Of a DNA stretch of 10,000 nucleotides, positions 6,744-10,000 are shown one piece after another. Location of the stretch: the NCBI GenBank assembly GCA_018398765.1, contig JAHBMJ010003065.1, positions 2,501-12,500 on the forward strand, in the 5' to 3' direction. Every line of letters begins with the position of its first letter. Position 1 is the stretch's first letter. Both the position numbers and the translations under genes were made by a program. The DNA is from Chromera velia (lineage: Eukaryota > Sar > Chromeraceae). Below the pieces are notes generated by a model. It was given only the letters and a program-made list of their open reading frames with translations. It did no database searches and was not told the DNA's origin.

Positions 6744-6804
6744 CTAGTTGGCCCATGAAAGCCGGAAAGAAGGCCAAGCAAATCAGTGTGCGACCAAGTC
6801 ACAT
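6744..6804 (-). CDS. Candidate first exon with signal peptide and early TGA
   Basis: On the minus strand an ATG (6802-6804) is followed directly by TGA (6799-6801), then the same frame reads LGRTLICLAFFPAFMGQL and reaches a phase-1 donor G|GTATAT at 6743. A short hydrophobic stretch starting near an ATG and ending in a phase-1 donor is what the signal-peptide exon of this phase 1-1 gene should look like. The TGA at codon 2 would prevent its use as written; one C-to-T change from CGA would produce it. An internal ATG (MGQL) exists but has no signal peptide. The segment is short and could be chance. Confidence 0.25.
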
Positions 6805-7262
6805 TCTAAAAAGGGCTTTGTAAGAAGCAAAATGGAAATGCTACGATTGATCACCGCGTGTCGCGATCGAGACACAAATCAGATCCGGAAGGAATCTGAC
6901 GGTAGAAGAACAAAAGATTCAAAACATCTGATTCGTTCCGTGCCTCAGCTGGGTCGCTTTCTCAACAGAGATATTAAACAGCTAGCCGTGTTACATATCA
7001 ACAGAAGATGCTGCGTGCATTGGTGCATGCTGCTGGCAACTTGCTGCATGCATGCATTGGTCTAGCTATATGCATCATTGCCTTTCTGACAATTAACTTA
7101 TAATTAATTCATGCATTCATGCAATTTCATGCATGCATGCATCGATCGCGGAAACGAGAATTTTCGGAGGCGCGCAAATTGCGCGCTGGCACACGCGCGG
7201 CCATACATAAAAAGTTTTGTCATGCAGTCGCTCGATCGTCGATTGCAATAGATCGCAACAAG

Positions 7263-7282
7263 TATTATAATATATTATAATA
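7263..7282. repeat. Perfect 20-bp AT palindrome
   Basis: TATTATAATATATTATAATA equals its own reverse complement. It lies about 230 bases upstream of the ankyrin ATG and could be a protein-binding site or an easily melted element. At this AT richness it may also be chance. Confidence 0.8.
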
Positions 7283-7287
7283 ACCCA

Positions 7288-7317
7288 CCTTCACTATCCT
7301 TCACTATCCTTCACTCT
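7288..7317 (+). repeat. 10-bp tandem repeat CTTCACTATC
   Basis: Two full copies and a partial third (CTTCACT) about 190-220 bases upstream of the ankyrin start codon. Possible regulatory repeat; no known factor recognised. Confidence 0.8.
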
Positions 7318-7508
7318 TGTTTGAATCGCAAGGGCACGCCCTTCAAAATTAGTTGCTGCTCTGTGTCTGCTGTTTGTATGTGAAGTGAACTATACGGTGC
7401 CTATAGTGCTACCACCCTGTATGCTCGTCAAGGTTGTTTGGTGATTCAACAGTGAATTCAGTAAGTCAGCCTATCACGTTCTCTTTGCACTGCTCTGCTC
7501 TTGCCAAG

Positions 7509-8798
7509 ATGTCGATAAAAAACGCAGCAGCTCTCGCTGCCGTCCGGGAAGAGCTGGAGGCTGTGGCTATGAGTCTGTTGGAGGTTGCCGGGATGGTTCG
7601 AAACATGGGGAGGATTTTGGGGACCTATAATGTCCCCCCTGTCAGTGATGGTGAGGGAGACAAGTCTGCCTCCGATTCGGATTCGGGGCCTGGCCCCCCC
7701 CCTCATCCCCCGGCGGCTGCGGCTGCTGCGGGCGGCCCTCCTATGATGTTTCCTCAGGAGAGTGCTGCCCTTGCAGAGCTGAGGCAGCAGGTGGAGACGA
7801 TGAAGAAGGGGGCCAGAGTGCAACTGAACAGGATCATGAACGCCCGGTACTGCATGGACCTCTCACCGCTGTTCGCGTGTGACATCGGGAACGTAATTCG
7901 GTCCTTCGTACCCATCGGGGCAGATCAGCTGTACGAGACGCTTGATGAATTTTTCAAGCAGAAGAGTTGGAGGAGAAGGGTAAAAAGGGAGGACTTCGCT
8001 CTTCTCCTTCATGTAAGTGCAGATGTAGACAGGTTGGTGGACGGTGACACAGCACTGATGAAAGCTGTGCTAGCAACGAGCCTTGAAGCAGTGAAAATCT
8101 TAGTAGAAGCAGGGGCAGGGGTTGGTGTGAGGGATTCCGATTGAGACTCTGTACTACACGTGGCAGGGATTGCGTTTGAGATTGCAGAGTTTCTGGTCTC
8201 CTCTGGGGTGGACGTGAATGCAGAGAGCCCTTTCACTAGCTACACAACGCAACCAGACGGTTTATATCTGCAACACGGTGCAGCCATCAATGCAGTAGAT
8301 GAAGAGGGGGATATGGCCCTCCATGTGGCTGCTTTGATAGGTTACAGAGATGCAGCACAGCTGCTCCTTGACCGCGGTACTGACTGTGACGTAACAAATA
8401 AAAAAGGGTGGACGCCACTCCTCTGCACAGTTATTCCGTACGGTGATGAACCAACCGATCACAGAGGCGTGGCCGAGCTTCTCATTTCTCGTGGGGCGAA
8501 TATAAATCATGATGCCGCATTAGTAGAAGTTGGCGGAACTTCGATCCTTGATCATGCAGCTTTATACGGGTCTGCAGACGTTCTTGAGCTTCTGCTTGAG
8601 AACGGGGCAGACCTGTACGCGACGAATGACTGTGGATAGACTGCTTTGCATTATGTTGCTGAAACTTGCCCCCTAGAAGGCCAAGTTGAGGAGAAAAAGC
8701 TGCGGATCGCCCAGTCCCTCATCTCGAGGGGCATCGATACGGCCTTGACTCATACGGGACGCATGGCACGTGCGATAGCGGAGATGCGGAGACCATAG
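7509..8798 (+). pseudogene. Ankyrin-repeat protein, two in-frame stops
   Basis: The start is ATG 7509 with A at -3 (CCAAGATGTCG). One frame runs 430 codons without an intron to TAG 8796-8798, interrupted by TGA 8142-8144 (codon 212) and TAG 8637-8639 (codon 377). Residues 1-177 form a non-ankyrin N-terminal part: a helical Ala/Glu/Leu start, an acidic DGEGDKSASDSDSG, a Pro/Ala-rich linker (61-78), a second helix and a basic RRRVKR. From about 178 come six or seven ankyrin repeats: DTALMKAV, SVLHVAG, MALHVAALIG, WTPLL, SILDHAALYG, TALHYVAE. Both stops sit within ankyrin consensus (RDSD*DSVLHV; NDCG*TALHYV). One repeat (near TTQPDGLYLQHG) lacks part of its first helix. Ankyrin arrays bind partner proteins, usually inside the cell. 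The intact frame but broken coding suggests a young pseudogene, or recoding. Confidence 0.75.
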
Positions 8799-9863
8799 AA
8801 CACGCCAATCCGCACTTTTCTTGCTGGCACAGCCCCTGTATAGCAACAGCAGCATGGACAAGGCTAGACAAAAGCTAGATGCATATGCACCTACAATTGT
8901 AGCTTAAACGAATTATAAAACGGATAATTACGGAGCTTAAAATCATTTTTTATTATATGCTCGATTTTATGAATTTTCTTCCCCATTTCCAACTATTGGC
9001 GGTTATTCAAATTAGTGTACGTCTGAAAATCAAAGTGACGAAGTCACTTATAGAGAACTTTGATTTTAAACTTCAATCTAGACTTTAATACTAACATAGT
9101 AACATTATGAAAGAACTCACATTATTTCTTACGTACTGACCAGGTTTGATTTGATAGATATGAATTTGATTCGAACCTAGATTCGAGCCTGGTTAAAGGG
9201 CCTGCAGATTTGACTAAATTTCATGTTAGATTTGAGCTTAAAGTTCATAGACTAGAATCATAGTTTCCCTAAGGTGGACCCTAACATGCGAGCTCACGTA
9301 ACTTTTACTGAAAACGTGACTCACGGTGATAATTTAACTTGAAATGTATGGGTTTTTGACTGTCATGAAAGATGTATATAGCTTTATCATCTTCAATCAC
9401 TTATAATAGTTTCAAAATGCATAAGAATATCAGTGTAGACAAATTTTAAGATAATATATTTAAATAATTGATAGATTTTTAAAATAAATTTTGGTTACAA
9501 TGTGTTCAAGTTGCCACTGTTATTCTAACGATTGAAACGGAGGATGTGGGGGGCGTTTAAGACTTGCCGCCATCTCAGGCCCATCTGCTTAGGTTTTGAA
9601 CTTTTAACTAACTTAAATACTAAAATTTTAAATTATTATGTTTTTAAAGTTCTAAATTTTTCATTTAATTTAAAGAATCTTTCCCCCTCTCAACGAATAA
9701 TTCTTTTAGAAAAAAAAAACAGAAAGCCACAAAAGAAGTCTCACAAAATATGAAAGAGAAAGAGCATGCAGGCAGAACTTGGCCGCAGAAAATTTACCTT
9801 GATTCTCAGATGGATCCAATCCGACTCCAAACCAAGAGGCAACAAGTTATTTTTTCCTTTCAG
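8799..9863. other. AT-rich intergenic region with inverted repeats
   Basis: About 1 kb with no recognisable gene. Composition turns clearly AT-rich near 8880 and reverts near 9720-9780. It contains nested hairpins at 9026-9067 and an imperfect inverted repeat ACCAGGTTTGA / TCGAGCCTGGT (9139-9149 and 9183-9193). Open frames here are short and of low complexity. It could hold a degraded mobile element, but no terminal repeats, target duplications or coding remnants were identified. Confidence 0.5.
9026..9067. repeat. Nested inverted repeats (alternative hairpins)
   Basis: Outer arms AAAATCAAAGT (9026-9036) and ACTTTGATTTT (9057-9067) are perfect complements. Overlapping them, AAGTGAC (9033-9039) and GTCACTT (9043-9049) form a second perfect stem with a three-base loop. 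The stems share bases 9033-9036, so they are partly exclusive. No downstream T run suggests a terminator, and this is a eukaryotic region. Confidence 0.8.
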
Positions 9864-10000
9864 TCAATATCGCGGCACCACCCAGTCGCTCGTTGTCATT
9901 CCATCCACAGACTGATATAACTCGTGCCCCCTCTGCCGCACCCGAAAAGAGGAAAAGTGGGGGAACGAAAAGATCCCGGGCACCAGATTCATCAGAGGGT
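9864..10000 (+). CDS. Candidate exon, partial at right edge
   Basis: A strong plus-strand acceptor (TTTTTTCCTTTCAG|TC at 9863) is followed by a frame open to the window end (about 45 codons, phase 1 entry). The other two frames stop within 20 codons. The peptide is Pro/Ser/Ala-rich and then basic (PPSRSLSFHPQTD; EKRKSGGTKRSRAPDSSEG), like a disordered, possibly nuclear-targeted linker. Composition changes from AT-rich to GC-rich here. No family was recognised, and chance opening is possible at this length. Confidence 0.3.

Larger units (their letters stand above)
6805..7508. promoter_or_regulatory. Intergenic/5' flanking region of the ankyrin gene
   Basis: About 700 bases between the head-to-head genes. 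It contains five GCATGC motifs (7025-7140) and a GCGCGC-AAATT-GCGCGC inverted repeat (7170-7186). It also has a perfect 20-base AT palindrome (7263-7282) and a 10-base tandem repeat CTTCACTATC (about 7288-7316). GCATGC is a known ApiAP2-type cis-element in apicomplexans; its use here is inference. No TATA box or start site can be assigned. A 100-codon plus-strand open frame (6748-7065) shows no recognisable domain. Confidence 0.4.

Noticed and set aside
6748-7065. Plus-strand open frame of 105 codons
   Set aside because: Starts opposite the candidate signal exon, with no recognisable domain. Length is within chance for this composition.
7180-7282. tRNA or other structured RNA near the palindromes
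   Set aside because: I could not form a cloverleaf or find A/B box-like sequence; only isolated palindromes are present.
1000-8639. TAG/TGA reassigned as sense codons
   Set aside because: The ankyrin frame appears to end at TAG 8796, one EGF has a true frame break, and cysteines are lost. Decay explains all of these together better than a new code.

Overview
The window is eukaryotic nuclear DNA. It has spliced genes with GT..AG introns, extracellular EGF modules, an ankyrin-repeat reading frame, and many microsatellites; nothing has bacterial operon layout. Multi-EGF plus LamG proteins, a lineage-type ankyrin protein and GCATGC-rich upstream DNA would fit a free-living alveolate such as a chromerid (Chromera-like). 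That assignment is inference from gene style only; other protists or an invertebrate cannot be excluded.

Minus strand, about 6800 down to the left edge: one long modular gene for a secreted or cell-surface protein. Ten exons can be placed by domain, splice signals and phase. In transcript order they are: a possible signal-peptide exon (6744-6804, weak); EGF (6277-6414); calcium-binding-type EGF (5512-5634); an unrecognised 100-residue module (4616-4915); EGF (3583-3711); a Cys-rich module resembling a chitin-binding fold (3108-3305); EGF (2497-2652); EGF (1868-1979); EGF (1533-1664); a concanavalin-like LamG module (522-1211); and EGF (99-233), after which the gene runs off the window. Every placed exon begins and ends in phase 1, and all but one are a whole number of codons, which is the classic exon-shuffling architecture. 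The introns hold a (CACT)n tract, a GA/poly-G tract, an 80-bp tandem array and an exon relic.

The copy looks damaged. There are in-frame TAG codons in the LamG and Cys-rich modules, a frame break in one EGF, and lost disulfide cysteines in two others. It may be a pseudogene, a gene with sequencing errors, or a gene using readthrough.

From 6805 to 7508 lies a head-to-head intergenic region with five GCATGC motifs, palindromes and a 10-bp tandem repeat. It is likely the promoter region for the plus-strand ankyrin-repeat gene (7509-8798). That gene is intronless over 430 codons but carries in-frame TGA and TAG, so it also looks like a young pseudogene. From 8799 to 9863 the DNA is AT-rich and without recognisable genes, with several inverted repeats. 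At 9864 a good plus-strand splice acceptor opens a frame that runs to the right edge and may be an exon of another gene.
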